Shown here one piece after another: positions 1-11,852 of a stretch of 64,000 nucleotides of DNA. Origin of the DNA: Calvatia gigantea (taxonomy: Eukaryota; Basidiomycota; Agaricomycetes; Agaricales; Lycoperdaceae); contig JACAAK010000011.1 of the NCBI GenBank assembly GCA_025093985.1, forward strand, positions 1,612,001-1,676,000. Direction: 5' to 3'. The notes below the pieces were generated by a model. That model was not told the DNA's origin and searched no databases. It saw nothing but the letters and a program-made list of their open reading frames with translations. The first letter of the stretch is position 1. Every line of letters starts with the position of its first letter. Both the position numbers and the translations under genes were made by a program.

Positions 1-1013
1 TATATTTCAATTAAGACTGAACCGCAAGAGGCGCCTATCGATACCGGGCTCCCTCTCTCACCAACCACAGAGCCAACACCTGCCACTGCTTCCCCAACTC
101 AGCCTCTTTCGTCCAGTCCGTACAATATCACAGGCTCCATCAACACGAAGCCAAGAGCCTGACATTGAGCTCCCAGGAGTCCACGACGTGACGCCGACAG
201 TCGAGTCAAACTTGAACCTCAGGAAAGGTGAACCTCTTGGAGCCGTCGCCTTGAAGTCATCGTATTCCAACTGGCAGGAATATGCCGCAGGACGCGCACG
301 TCCACCTTCTACCGCTTCCTCGTGGTCAGGCCGCTCGAGATCGGCCATCTCCAGCATCACCGAACGCACCGAAACCGAAGCGTCACTCAGCACAGTGCGC
401 ATCGAACAAACTCCTGTACCAAGAGGTGGTCTTTATCCCAGCCCGCCACCTGTACAAGACCCATTGGGACCAGCAGCGAAATTCCCGTATTTGCCAGCAA
501 AGTCGGAATATGAAGGTCCAGACATTTACTACTCTTGTCGACCCGGTGGACCAAGTACGTTTGATCTTTTGGGTACCCTGCCCATGGAGCCTTTTGGAGT
601 TTTGGAATGGGATATTCTGGATCGTGAGGAGGAGATCTATGAGAGCGATGATGTGAGGGTTGAGTACAAGGTGATGCATGCTCTGTGGTTGAGGTGGATC
701 ACTTTGAACAGGTAATCTCGATTTACGAACCATAGTAACTGGTCCTGATTTCTCGCCATCAGAACTCTGTTCATTCAGAACTACTACAAGGGTGTATTGG
801 CGTTCATTGACATGTACTGGAGGATGATACATCAAGCTGCGGGATGGAGGGCGATGCGGTTTTGGTTACTTGTGAGTCCCATAGCTTTACGTCGATCGGG
901 TGTATTAATCTGATGACGACGAGGCCTTGCTGACACACCGATTCTTGAATGGGCGTGAGGTTGCGAAAGCGTTGCGGCACTATGAGGATCTCACTGGCAT
1001 GCCTTATTGGTGA
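1..1013 (+). CDS. Unrecognised protein, 3' part (5' end outside window)
   Basis: The reading frame is open from the left edge and reads through three exons, about 1-711, 763-871 and 924-1013. They are joined by short introns (donors gtaatc and gtgagt, acceptors catcag and gacgag) and end in the stop TGA at 1011-1013. The visible N-terminal part is rich in Ser, Pro and Arg. The middle is acidic (around PFGVLEWDILDREEEIYESD), and the C-terminus is rich in aromatic and basic residues (NYYKGVLAFIDMYWRMIH, ending LTGMPYW). I see no known domain. Codon use and splicing look like a real gene. A decayed copy of the last exon recurs near 15428-15480, so the end of this gene took part in the local duplications. 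Confidence 0.6.
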
Positions 1014-1189
1014 CACTTGTCAAATTCGGGAGCCACGGCACGAGAAGTTCGGCACAGCTTGTTTTGGTAATATAAGAACGGGTTCACTCATTGAAAGAAA
1101 AGCTTCGTGCTCGCGGAAACCGCGCGTCAGGTAGCTTGTGCATCACTCGGTTGCTTTAGAATACAGCACACCGTGTTCGCCCCTTATTT

Positions 1190-1700
1190 GGGCGTTGTCC
1201 GCTTCTCAGATAAGTTAAATACATGTCCAGCCAAATCAAAATTCCCTAGACTGCGACAGAAAACACGACTTATAATCCCCATTAAGGCTTGATTTTAACT
1301 CCGACTGGTGCCACCTTTTGTCCTGGCGTTGGCGATCCACCACTCTTTCTCGATGTAACGATCGTGCTAAAGGCGTGTTCTGTTGCAAAATAACACACGC
1401 TGATACGACATGTGAAATAGGGTCGTATGTTATTGGGCGGGCGAGCTACATGTTGTTCTCTCGTTTCTATATTACTATACCAGGTAGCCTGGAGCCGAAA
1501 GATGGTACTCGAGACCCAGCCAACCTATCGGTACGTCATAAGTAATTGGGGTTGTGTTAGAAATGTCCTTGTGACATGGTTGCCGAATGCGTGCTTTCAT
1601 GTTTCCACGTACTTGACGATGTGATATTTTCGAGAAAAAAACCTGAAAACCGGAGTATTTCAGGTACTGAAGTTGGTCACGAGTAAAACCTTTGACGAGC
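1190..1700. repeat. Dispersed repeat R, copy 1
   Basis: This stretch resembles two others in the window, at about 15420-16110 and 23620-24320. Shared landmarks in order are a cca-acc-aaa run before ccctaga, a block with cattaaggcttg, the phrase gctaaaggcgtgttct, and near the end a gcggagtattt motif. No copy has a convincing reading frame. The class of repeat is not recognisable by eye. The rest of 1014-2253 holds no gene that I can support. Its last part (about 2050-2160) is the conserved 3' flank that also follows F-box copies 2 and 3. Confidence 0.5.
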
Positions 1701-2253
1701 GGCTGAGGTTTGACCTCAAGCACCTCTGTGTTTAGGGGATAGGATGTTGGAAAACGATCGGTAAATCACGGAAGGCTTTTCGCCGTGTTGGGAATGACGC
1801 ATTATACCAAAAATCTCACCTCGAATATTATGGGTCCTTGTCCGCCAGAGAACTCTGGATAATCGGATTTTTTGATTCAGACGCGGGATTAAGCTAATGG
1901 CTGAGGAATGGGCGAAGATACCAGCTGCGGGAATTACCGTGACTGCAGTCCAGTCCACTACAACTACATGGGGGAAGCCAGAGGTAGCTGAGTCGATGGG
2001 GTGCTGCTAAGGGACGGAGTGGAGGCTTAACGACTACAAAACTCGTTTGGATGCAACCTCAAGCCCACCCAGTTTAGTACCTTTGAACGAGATGAGCTTT
2101 TTTGATGATTTAGGTTTTGTAGCTCAAGGACCTACAACGTCAGATTGAAATAAACCTTTTTTTGCGCCTTGGAACGGACCAAGCGGCGAGAAATTGTGTA
2201 TTTGGGATGCACAAAATGCGGACACCGGTAAAGGTTCCGTTCGGATGAGTACG

Positions 2254-3974
2254 TTAGTCGTGTTTCTGCAATCGTAAGGGGTATGTATGAGTCCTATGCC
2301 GTAGTCGAGAACTGATACACGTGTTTTTTTTAGACTGCAGTAGCAACACAACCCGGCCACTTATCATGTCCACCCCCACCGTCGAATACCAGTATACCTT
2401 GTCTGTAAGCTTGGGTAGCCGGGCCTTCTTGATTCGAAAAGCACATTCTGTCGCTTCGACATCCCAAGAATAAGTGATAATATTCAATGACCAGTCCATC
2501 TGGAGGGCGGCAGCAACAGTCTGGTCTACCAATCCAGGGAGCCAACGGTTGTTAGGATCCGAGACGTGACGGCCAAGAGTCGTGAGTAGTGGGGGATTGT
2601 TGACCATATCCTCGGATAGACGCAAGAGGTGGTATTCGTTGCGGTGTAAGGTGACCATCCACGTAAAACCCCGATGGAAAAAGGGTGGTGCAACGATTCT
2701 AGTATAAGATCCTTGTGAAAAGTGATACAATGGGGATACCTGACGTTGAGGATCATGGTACTCCAGTTGTGAAACCGTATAAATGTCAACAAACGTGGGC
2801 CCAATCACTACGACATGGCCGTAAGAGGAAATGAAGATCCCGCTCTAATGGAGGATTAGCATAGGAACACCAATGCGCAAACGCGCAAAAAAAGACTGAC
2901 CACATCGTCCTCCACTCCAATTTGTGCTGAGATCTCACGCCCCGTGAGTTGGTAAACTGCATCCGGCATATACCGGTGCAAGACCAGCTGTTGTCTAAGG
3001 TTCTCGTTGTTCCTAGTTCCAGTCGCTTGAGCTTCTACAAGAAATTTGTCCGACAAGCCCACGCAAGGCTTTCTCGCGTAATGGTGACTGCGTTGCCTAA
3101 AAACGCACGTCGCGGTCCAGCACAACTCTTCTTTAGATAGTTCAACCTGATATATCTGTATCCGCGTTACGTATCCGCCTGGGTAGTCACAGAATCAATG
3201 GGGACATTCAAGATTTTGCGTATGTGTCGCTTACGTTTCTCGGGTCCCATGTACCTCCAAACGACAACGCGAAATGATAAAATCTCTGCTGACGGATCGA
3301 CCCACACTGCAAAGGACATAAGATTGTCGAGTGTCTTGTCTTTTTTATCGTATTCTCCCGGGTCGAAGAGTAGCATTAATTGTGGGTGGGGAAGGTGCAA
3401 GTCGCAAACGAAGAATTGACCTTCAAAGTTGTTCGCGATCAGATATCGTCCGCCGGGGAGTAATTGGGCCTTCTCGATCGATGTTGTCTTTGAATACTGG
3501 AAAGAGCGTGGTTGAAAGACAAGCGGTTCATCCAAGACCCAACAGTCATACGTTCGCAGCCTTTTCAAGGCCCAGCGCTCGAGCTCCTCGATTGTACGTC
3601 TGTGTAGTTTTTCATGAAAATTTGGACCGTCGGAGGGTGATTCGAGCGATCGGAGGAGAAGATGCCAGAACTGCCGTGACCTTGTCACATTGTAGAGTGT
3701 TCGACAAGTCTGCGCATATGAGTGCAAGACTCGTCGCGTTCACGCTATTGAGACATACCAGTTTTGCAGAAAGTAGACTGCGTGCATCTAGGAAATAAAG
3801 GATCCCACATAATGTTTCCGGTGGCAACGAGAATAGCGTTTTCTGAGAGTTGCCATGATCCAATCGTCGGGTGCGTACGAACTCAATAGCAAAGGAAGAA
3901 AACCAACGTGTGACAGTTTTTAATATCCGAAAGGATACTCGAAGAAATGCAGAAATTGCAGGAAAATGGGACAT
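2254..3974 (-). CDS. F-box protein, array copy 1 (intact)
   Basis: The protein has four exons and about 515 residues. Exon 1 starts at the ATG at 3972-3974 and carries the F-box (about residues 48-80: SLPPETLCGILYFLDARSLL, then SAKL and, after the intron, TCRTL). F-box proteins usually bind Skp1 and present substrates to an SCF ubiquitin ligase. The rest is beta-rich (for example LLPGGRYLIANNFEGQFFVC), possibly a degenerate propeller acting as the substrate-binding part. The introns match at the same places in the other copies: after SAKL, in GPEK/R (donor gtaagc) and after VEDDV. The last residues differ from the other copies because of a small change before the stop. It is divergent from the N-family gene beginning at 4204. 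Confidence 0.8.
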
Positions 3975-4203
3975 GGCCCCCCTAGAGCCCCTTAGGCTTC
4001 AGATAATTAGATTGATCATGTAGAGCCTCAGACGCAAGGAAATCCACACATCCACACACACCCTGCATAATCATGTCCCACAAAGAAAGATCAAGTACAT
4101 ATAATGCAGCGACATTTATATGAGCCACTCGAACGGCTCAGTTGGTTAAAACGTCAGTTTTCATCCAACCCCAGCATTCTTGAGATTCACGACTCAGAGC
4201 AAA
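3975..4203. promoter_or_regulatory. Divergent promoter region, unit A
   Basis: This 229-base gap separates the start codons of F-box copy 1 and N copy A. It shares blocks with the other three divergent gaps (gcctcagacgcaaggaaat, cccacaaagaaa, catttat), but is the shortest and lacks the CACGTG block found in the others. That both genes are driven from here is inferred from the head-to-head layout. Confidence 0.45.
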
Positions 4204-6135
4204 ATGTCCTATCCATCCCCAGGTATACCCACAAGACGTTGTGATGCGCTTAGTAACTGAACACTCAAGTACATCTCTAGGATCATCCCTTCGACCCGAC
4301 CTCCTCGAGAAATTAGACGCCCTGGCTGCGGCTGACAAATGGGGGAGTCGCGATACGAAACGAAATTGAAGAGAGCATTCTGAAACCCCTTGAGGAGAAG
4401 ATTCGGAAGGATATGCCCCTCCAGGAAGAGCAGAAAGGGTATATTACCGCTCTTAAGTTTCTTGCTTCCAACCCCACTCCTTACGGGAATTCGCTGAATG
4501 GGTTCTCACGGGAACTTACCGAGGTACCACTCTCACGGTAAGTAGCCTAAACTGTTGCGGTTCAAATTCCGCTGTCTCATGTTTTCTACATAGGTCTCTA
4601 GTCTTTCGAAGGTCGGATTAGCAGGAACATTCCGCAGGCTAGGCGTCGGTATCATCAACGGGTATTCCATTGATGCTGTCCTAGAAGGAACTGAATCAGA
4701 GGCCTTCAAGAGCCTCCATTCATGCCATCCAATCGGTCGTAAGATGATCCGTAAGTTGAAAGATGTGCTGGGGGGGAGGCGACTTCTGTATCCCGGAGAT
4801 GTGGTGCAATGTCGCCAATACTTGAAGTTGATGCTTGACGCTTTTCCCCTTCTAGTCAGAGCATGTGGCGAGGGCAACGATTAATGCTCACCTCGAGTTT
4901 CTATTCGACCTCAAGCACTTTATCTCTTCCATATTGGAGCTCTGGCTTGCTCGCTCAACCTCGGAGTATCAAGCGGTTATGCTGCTCATCAAAGAGAACA
5001 TTTCCAGAAAATGATGATGGAACGTACCGACGGAAACCGCTCCTACCGAACCTATCTCACTGGCCGCACAGATTACATGGTCCTCACCATTACCAGTGCT
5101 TTTGATGGCCTTACCCCCACTTACGTCGCTGAAAAAGACCGCAAGAAGGCCTTCAAGAAGCTTGATCTGGAAAACCGTACGTGTATCGCTTGCATCCGGA
5201 TAGGCTTGCAAATTCATGGCTGTTAGTCAAGGGGCCAATATATTCGGAATTAGCTGACCATCTTGCTGTCAAGCTAAATGTTGAACAGGACTGGGAGGCT
5301 TTGTTTATAGAAGCTAAAAGTACAGCCTTATTTTCTCAAGGAAAGGGTGAGCCGTTACTCTTGCGCAATATTCGCAGATTTTCAATATGATGTTGATCTC
5401 ATCATCTCCCCAGTCAATATGTCGGATTTGTACCAAATTATTACTACATGTTGTATTGCGTGCGTCATACCATCATAATTTTTTTCCCCTCCCTCCGTGA
5501 TGGCAGATTTCTAACAACTCATTTGTTTAGGCGCAGCTCTGGCCGGAAGGCCCACAAGGTCTTCAAATTTGCCCTGAGTAGTGGACATCACTGGATTTTC
5601 GGTGTCATGGACAACTCTACAGTGACCGCTTATGTAACAGCTGTCCTTGATAACTCTGACTTTCGGAGGACTCACAACGTCATCTGTCTACTGGTTCTCT
5701 GGGTTGGCCCCGTTCTTCCCTTACCATTTTCCCATATCTGACGCGCTTGCTAGATGGTCTTACCTGGTTTAGTGCTTAAAGATCATCTTTTTGCAAAACT
5801 TACACCTCAGCCACTTCTGCCGAACATCGGGGCGAAGTCAGAGTCACAGACCGGGGCAGGTACAAACGAAGACACGATACCCAAGGCAGGGGATGAGGAA
5901 GGGGACCAAAACAAGGATGAAGGGAACTCGGCTAAGGGAGAAGGGAGCAGCAAAGTTGACCCGGACGATGAGGGGGAAGACAGGGGGGCGGAAGTCGGAG
6001 AAGGCAGTGCGACGGAGGATGGAGAAGACAACGGAACGGAAGATGGCAGAAGACAGCAGGACGGAGAATGGAGAAGACAGCGGGACGGATGATGGAGAAG
6101 ATGAGGAGGACGAGGGAGATGGTAGCAAACCTTAA
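4204..6135 (+). pseudogene. N-family (PD-(D/E)XK-like) gene, copy A, disrupted
   Basis: It starts at ATG 4204 with a six-codon exon and a gtatac intron, as in the other copies. The family has about eight exons and roughly 480 residues: a helical N-terminal part, then ISSILELWLARSTSEYQ, then GRTDYMVLTI, then FIEAKS, a LYQ helix, HHWIFGVMDN and an acidic Glu/Asp/Gly-rich tail. The Asp of GRTDY and the Glu and Lys of EAKS fit the D...ExK core of PD-(D/E)XK nucleases. This copy is broken: a 2-base deletion near 4360 brings a stop, a 1-base loss lies near 4470, a 35-base insertion with stops lies near 4990, and a frameshift lies in the tail. Confidence 0.65.
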
Positions 6136-6479
6136 TGGTGAGTTGGGGTAGGTAAGATTGCTCGCAACGGCGGTTTGCAAGTAACGATGCTACTGTGTGG
6201 CCTCCGGAAGTCTACCTCCGTATCTTGCATTCGCACACTTTATTTCCTGTCCTTCCTCATTCGGTCTATGTATTTTACCCTCCTTCGCTGGGTACGGAAT
6301 ACCTAAACAACTGATTGGCCTGCTCATTAGAAAACATTATGGACATTATACTACAAGTATCCAGGGTCCCAAGATTCTGGCAATAGCATGATCAACACAC
6401 AAACCATTCCAGCAAAATTCCTTGGCTCCAGTTCGTCACATTAAATTGCGTCCCCCAACGGCCGCGTGATCCCCTACGT

Positions 6480-7300
6480 TCCTGTCTACAGCTTGTCTCC
6501 AAACATGTTCGGAGGGTAGCTCGATGGCAGTGGAAGCGGGAGGGGTGGTCGCGTAAATCTGAAGTGATATGGGCTAGGGGCTGTCGCCGTAGACTTGTAC
6601 GTCGGAGCTCGAGAGGCTACGCTCATCCAGTCATCGTCGGCCTCTCCGTAGGCCAGAAGAGTCATTAAGCTTTGGTGACTGAGAGTTGTGTCGTAGGGGG
6701 GGGGGCGGTTCCTTCCTGGGCTTTCTAGCGCTGGACTCTCGCCAGGAACGTCTACAAATCCGGTGATACCAGGGTCTCTGGCACCCTCGGGTCACCGAGA
6801 TCAATGGCGAGCAGCTCCGGGATGTGGTCTATCAAACGATGGAGGAGAAGTTGTTACAAGGGAGGAGGAAGTGTTTCTTGTGCCGATACTTTCCTGATCC
6901 TCGACAGCAGGCCGGCTGAGAGGCTCCAGGGTCCTTGGAGTTCTTGTCGTAGAATTTGTTCCCAGTCAACATTTCGAATCCTCACTATTACCTCTAGATA
7001 AGCTAGTATTTGTGTTTCCCAATGTAAAAGTTGTGAAGGATTGTCTACCAAGGGGTCTATTGCGTTCGGGTTGACGGTCTCGGGATCCAGGGAATAAGTC
7101 GCTCGGAGATGGAGAGGGCGTGCCAGGTGAAAGTGAGGAACGGAAGATATACACGAGGATGTTCTCAAAGAAGTGTATGTTCGCTTGGCTTCCGATGTGC
7201 GGTCCACCGATGATGACTAAACGGCACTTTCCTCTCAAAACGAAGAGTCAAAACCGATGATAGGAGATGCCTCATCTCCTGAGCTGGGGTATCGAATGAC
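6480..7300 (-). pseudogene. T-family membrane protein with PY motifs, copy 1, decayed
   Basis: This is similar along most of its length to the T copies at 11853-13334 and 29546-31150. The 3' part encodes the Pro/Ser-rich tail with ESPGRNRPP and a changed PY motif (PPPY instead of PPTY). The TGA after SEDSK and further frame changes break the tail. The upstream part (about 7306-7380) keeps only a shortened version of the membrane segment. It lies tail-to-tail with N copy A and upstream of the F-box copy 2 flank, the same order as around T2. Confidence 0.5.
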
Positions 7301-7721
7301 TGAGGTCAGCGAAAAGCGCGCCGATTACTTGGTTGAGTGCAAAAAGGAATAGTCGGTGTTCCAGAATGTAAACGAATAACCACTGGGCGAAGGCGGCGGT
7401 CAGCGAACGAATTTTGAGGCACAGGTGTACGTCCAAGGCAGGACCTCAGAGGGTGATAGTTACTATCTGAGCGACTAGAAAATTTGTTTGCATGCAGCCT
7501 CAAGCCCACCGAGTTTAGTACTTTTCAGTTCGGGTTGGGTCTTCTTCGGACTTTGGTACCCCAAGGACCTACGTCAGATTGGAGAACTTTTTTTTGCGCC
7601 TTGAAGCTGTGGCTAAGCAGCAAGAAACCGCGTATTTGATGAAATGCAGATACAGGTAGGGGTTTCGTTCGGATGAGTGCGTGAATAAAGTTTCTGTAAT
7701 TGTAAGGGGTATGTATGAGTC
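7301..7721. repeat. Conserved flank between T and F-box genes
   Basis: The block at about 7490-7690 (gcatgcagcctcaagccc, then tcaaggacctac-type words, then tttttttgcgcctt and a gtttcgttcggatgagt phrase) recurs at about 2050-2260 and 13500-13700. It always lies just beyond the 3' end of an F-box copy, so it belongs to the duplicated unit. I see no gene in it. Confidence 0.5.
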
Positions 7722-9393
7722 CTATGCAGTGTCAAAAATAGTACAAGTGTTTTCTTCAGAATGCAACAGCAACACAACCCGGCCGCTTGTCATATCCACT
7801 CCCACTGTTGTGTACCGGGATGCTTTGTCTAACAGCCTAGGTAGCTGGGTCCTCTTAATTCGAAAAGCACACTCCACCGCTTCCACATTCCAGGAATAGG
7901 TGATAATGTTCAATGACCAATCCAACTGGGGCGCAGCAGCAGCAGTCTGGCCCACGAATCCGGGGAACCAACCATTATCGGGATCCAAGACATGACGACC
8001 AAGAGGTATGAGTAATGGGGGGTTGCTGGTCATATCCTCGGATAGGCGTAAGAGGTGGTATTCGTCGCGGTGTAGGATGACCATCCACGTATAACCCCGA
8101 TAAAAAAAGGGAGGTGCAACATCCCTAGAATAAGAACCCTGTGAAAAACGATACACCGGCGATACCTCGCGTTGAGGATTATGGTGCTCCAGCTCCGAAA
8201 TCGTATAAATGTCAATAAATGTGGGACCAATCGTCATAACATGGCCATCGGAGGAAACAAAGACGCCGCACTAATGGGGGATCAGCAGAGAAACACCAAT
8301 ATAACGAGAGACTAACCACATCGTTCTCCACTCCAATCTGTGCTGAGATCTCGTGGCCCATGAGCTGATTATCTGCATCTGGCATATACTGATGGAGGAC
8401 TAGCTGCTGTCTGAGGTTCTCATCGCCCTTAGTTCCAGTCGCTCGAGCTTCTACCAAAAAACTGGCTGACAAGCCTACGCAAGGCCTTCTCGCGTAATGG
8501 CGGCTACGTTTCCCGAAAATGCGTGTTGCGGTCCAACGTAACTCTTCGCCCTCTTTAGATAGGTTAACCTGGTATATCCGCGTCCGCGTTACATATCCGC
8601 CTGAGTCACAACACTAAGTGGCACGTTCACGACCTTATGAATGTGTTGCTTACGTTTCGCAGGTCCCATATATCGCCAGACGGCAACGCGGAAGGACAGA
8701 AACTCTGCTGACAGATCAACCCATACTTCAAAGGACATAAGATTGTCGAGTGTCTTGTCTTTTGCATCATATTCCCCCGGGTCAAAGAGTAGCTGCAGTT
8801 GTGGGCGAGGAAGGTCCAGGTCGCAAACAAAGAATTGTCCTTCGAAGTTGTTTGCAATCAGATATCGCCCCCCCGGGAGTAATTGGGCCTTTTCGATCGA
8901 TATTGCCTCTGAATACAGGAAAGAACGGGGCTGAAAGACAAGCGGTTCATCCAGGACCCAACAGTCGTATGCTCGTAACCTTTTAATGGCCCAGTGTTCG
9001 AGGTCTTGAACTGTATGTCTATGTAGTTTTTCGTGAAAATTTGGACCGTCAGAAGGTGACTCGAGAGATTGGAAGAGGTGGTGCCAAAACTGTCGCGACC
9101 TTGTCACATCGTAGAGTGTTCGACAAGTCTGCGTAAATGAGTGCAAGGCCAATTGGGGTTACATGAGTAAGACGTACCAGTTTTGCAGAAAGTAGACTGC
9201 GTGCATCTAAATAATATAGAATCCCAGACAGAATCTCCGGTGGTAGCGAGGACAGTGTTTTCTGAGAGCTGGCGTGATCTAGTCGTCGGTTGCGTAAGAA
9301 GTCGATGGCAAAGGAAGAAAACCAATATGTGACAGTTTGTAATATCCGAAGGGGTACTCGAAGAAATGCAGGAATTGCGGACAAACGGAACAT
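7722..9393 (-). CDS. F-box protein, array copy 2 (intact)
   Basis: It has four exons in the same structure as copy 1. The start is the ATG at 9391-9393 (MFRLSAIPAF), chosen because the other copies begin with a matching hydrophobic segment. The frame upstream is open but not conserved. The F-box is in exon 1 (SLPPEILSGILYYLDARSLL) and continues into TCRTLYDVTRSRQFWH after an intron of about 50 bases. Exon 2 ends at GPAK with donor gtaagc, exon 3 ends at VENDV, and exon 4 begins CGVFVSSDGHVM and ends TIFDTA. I see no frame break. The expected role is an SCF substrate receptor. The partner is N copy B at 9708, divergent across 314 bases. Confidence 0.8.
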
Positions 9394-9707
9394 TTGGATC
9401 TGCGCATAAAGATCGAAACGCCGAATCCGAAATTCTTTCCGTCTCGCACGTGTGGAACGCGTGTGACGAAATTTGAAATTAATGATCAATCATTTTCACG
9501 TCCCCCAGATCGGCCCTTGAGGCTTTCGATTGATCAATTCATCATGCATCATGTAGCGCCTCAGACGCAAGGAAATTCCATGCAGACACCCTGCGTGTGC
9601 CCCACAAAGAAAATACCAAGCACATATCATGCGGCGACATTTATTCTAACCGCTCAGTTGGCTAAAGCTCCCATCCAGCCTCCGCACATTTTCACTCCTC
9701 AGAGAAA
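9394..9707. promoter_or_regulatory. Divergent promoter region, unit B, with CACGTG
   Basis: This lies between the starts of F-box copy 2 and N copy B. CACGTG at 9447-9452 sits in the context tcgcacgtg...gcgtgtgacg, which recurs at 18246-18251 and 26437-26442. Further shared blocks follow (ttaatgatca, gcctcagacgcaagg, cccacaaagaaa, catttatt). CACGTG is the classical bHLH E-box; the binding factor is not known. Confidence 0.5.
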
Positions 9708-11514
9708 ATGTCCTATCCATCTCCAGGTATAACCATGAGATGTCGCGATGCTACGTGAACACTCAACGTACATTTCTAGGGTCATATCTTCCACCAGACT
9801 TCCTCAAGAAATTCGACGTCTTAGCTGCAGTTGGTGAATGGCAGAGTCACAGCACGAAACAAGATATTGAAGAGAGTATTCTGAAACCCCTTGAGGAGAA
9901 GATTCGGAAGGATATACCACCCCAGGAAGAGCACAAAGGCTACATTGTCGCTCTCAAGTTTCTCGCTTCCAACCCTCACTCTCTGCGGGAATTCGCTAAA
10001 TGGGTTATCGCAGGAACTTACCGAAGTACCACTTTCACGGTAAGTAACTAAACCGTTAAGGACCAAATTCTCAGCATCCCACGCATCCCAGGTCTGTAGC
10101 CTTTCGAAGGTTGGAATGGCAGGAACGTTCCGCAGGCTGGGAATCAATATCACCGACAGGTTTTCCATTGACGCTATACTGGAAGAAGCTGAATCAAAGG
10201 CTTTCAAGAGTCTCCATGGATGCCAACCAATTGATGGTAAGACAATCCGCTGAATTGAAAGGCGTGCTGGAGGGCAGGCGACTTCTCTACCCTGGAGATG
10301 TGAGTACAATGTTACCGGTACCTGAATTTGACCTTATGTTTCCCCCCTTCTAGTCAGAACATGTGGCCAGGGCAATGATTAACGCCCACCTCGAGTTTCT
10401 CTTTGACCACGAGCACTTCATTGCTTCAATATTAGAGCTCTGGCTTGCTCGCTCGACCTCAGAGTATCAAGCAGCTATGGTGGAACATACTGATGGAAAC
10501 CGCCACTATCTCACCTATCTCACTGGTCGCACAGATTACATGGTCCTCACTATTACCGGTGCTATGGGTGACCTCCCCTTCACCTATATTGCCGCCAAAA
10601 ACCGCAAGAAGGCGATTGAGAAGCTTGAGCTGGAAAGCCGTATGTGTATCACTTGCATTCAGATAAAATTGCAAATTCACGGTCGCCAGTCAAGGGGCCG
10701 ATGTACTCGGAATTGAATGGCCATCTTTCCACAAGACTGGGCGCCGATCAAGATTGGGAAGCTTTGTTTATTGAAGCTAAAAGCACCAGTTTGTTTTCTG
10801 GGGGAAAGAGTTAGTGGTTGCCTTTGTATGATATCTGGAGTTTGGGGATCTGATAAGATACTGTTTTTTTTCAGTCAATGCGTCAAATTTATACCAGGTT
10901 ATTGCTACATGCTGCATTGCGTGCGTCTGAATGATATCCCCCCTGATAATGGCAGATTTCTAATCACTCACTGATTTAGACACAAATCTAGCCGGAAGGC
11001 TTACCAAGTCCTCAAATTCTCTCTGAGCAGTGGACGCCACTGGATTTTCGGTGTTGTGGACAACACTACAGCGACCGCTTATGTGACAGCGGTCCTTGAT
11101 AACTCTGAACTTCGGAGGACTCACGACGTCATCCATCTATTGGTTCTCTGGGTTGGTGATATTCTTCCCCTGCCCCTTGTCCATCATATCTGATATGCTT
11201 GCTAGATGGTCTTACCTGGCCTGTTGCTCAAAGATTATCTTTTTGAAAAACTCACACCTCAGCCACTTCCGCTGAACACCGGGGCGGAGTTGGAGTCACA
11301 GACTGGATCAGACGCAAATGAAGACACGGTACCTAAGGCGGAGGGTGAGGAAGGAGACCCAAACAAGGACGAGGGTAACTGGGCTAAGGAAGAAGAGGAC
11401 AGGAAAAGCGACACGGATGATGAGGGAGAAGGCAATGGAACGGAGGATGGAGAAGGCGGTGGGACGGGGGATGAAGAAGACGAGAAGGACGGGGGGGATG
11501 ATAGGGGGCATTAA
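9708..11514 (+). pseudogene. N-family (PD-(D/E)XK-like) gene, copy B, one frameshift seen
   Basis: This is the least damaged N copy. Start ATG 9708 and exons 1-3 read cleanly, through the acidic helical segment (KQDIEESILKPLEEKIRKD) and VCSLSKVGMAGTFRRLG. Near 10245 one extra base relative to copies A, C and D shifts the frame (CGC TGA in place of CGT AAG). Downstream, the frame is again clean through LELWLARSTSEYQ, GRTDYMVLTI (about 10525), LFIEAKSTSLF (about 10770), NLYQVIATCC, HWIFGVVDN and the acidic tail. The D...ExK arrangement with a following helix fits a PD-(D/E)XK fold; substrate and activity are unknown. If the extra base is a sequence error, this copy may be functional. Confidence 0.6.
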
Positions 11515-11852
11515 TGGTGAGTTGGAGTAGACAAGACTGTGGTTTGCAAGCACGTAACGATGCCACCGCGTGGCTCCCGTTAGTCCACCTCCGTATCCGA
11601 CAAGCGTTTGTGCATTTTGTTTCCCATCCCCCCTCATTCAGTCTATTTAATTCATCCTCCTTCACTTGACATGGTATACCTAAACAACTGAATTGTCTGC
11701 CCATTAGAGAACATAGACATTATTCTACAAGTATCCAGAGTTCTAGGAATCTAGGGATAGCGTGATCAATAAATGGTCCATTCCAGCACGATTCTTTGGC
11801 TCCACTAAAATTCGTCACATCAAATCGTGCTCCCAAACGACTTCATGGTTCC

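Noticed and set aside
5807..6180. Several minus-strand Ser/Pro-rich frames
   Set aside because: They are the complement of the purine-rich acidic tail of N copy A; the same effect is seen opposite the tails of copies B-D.
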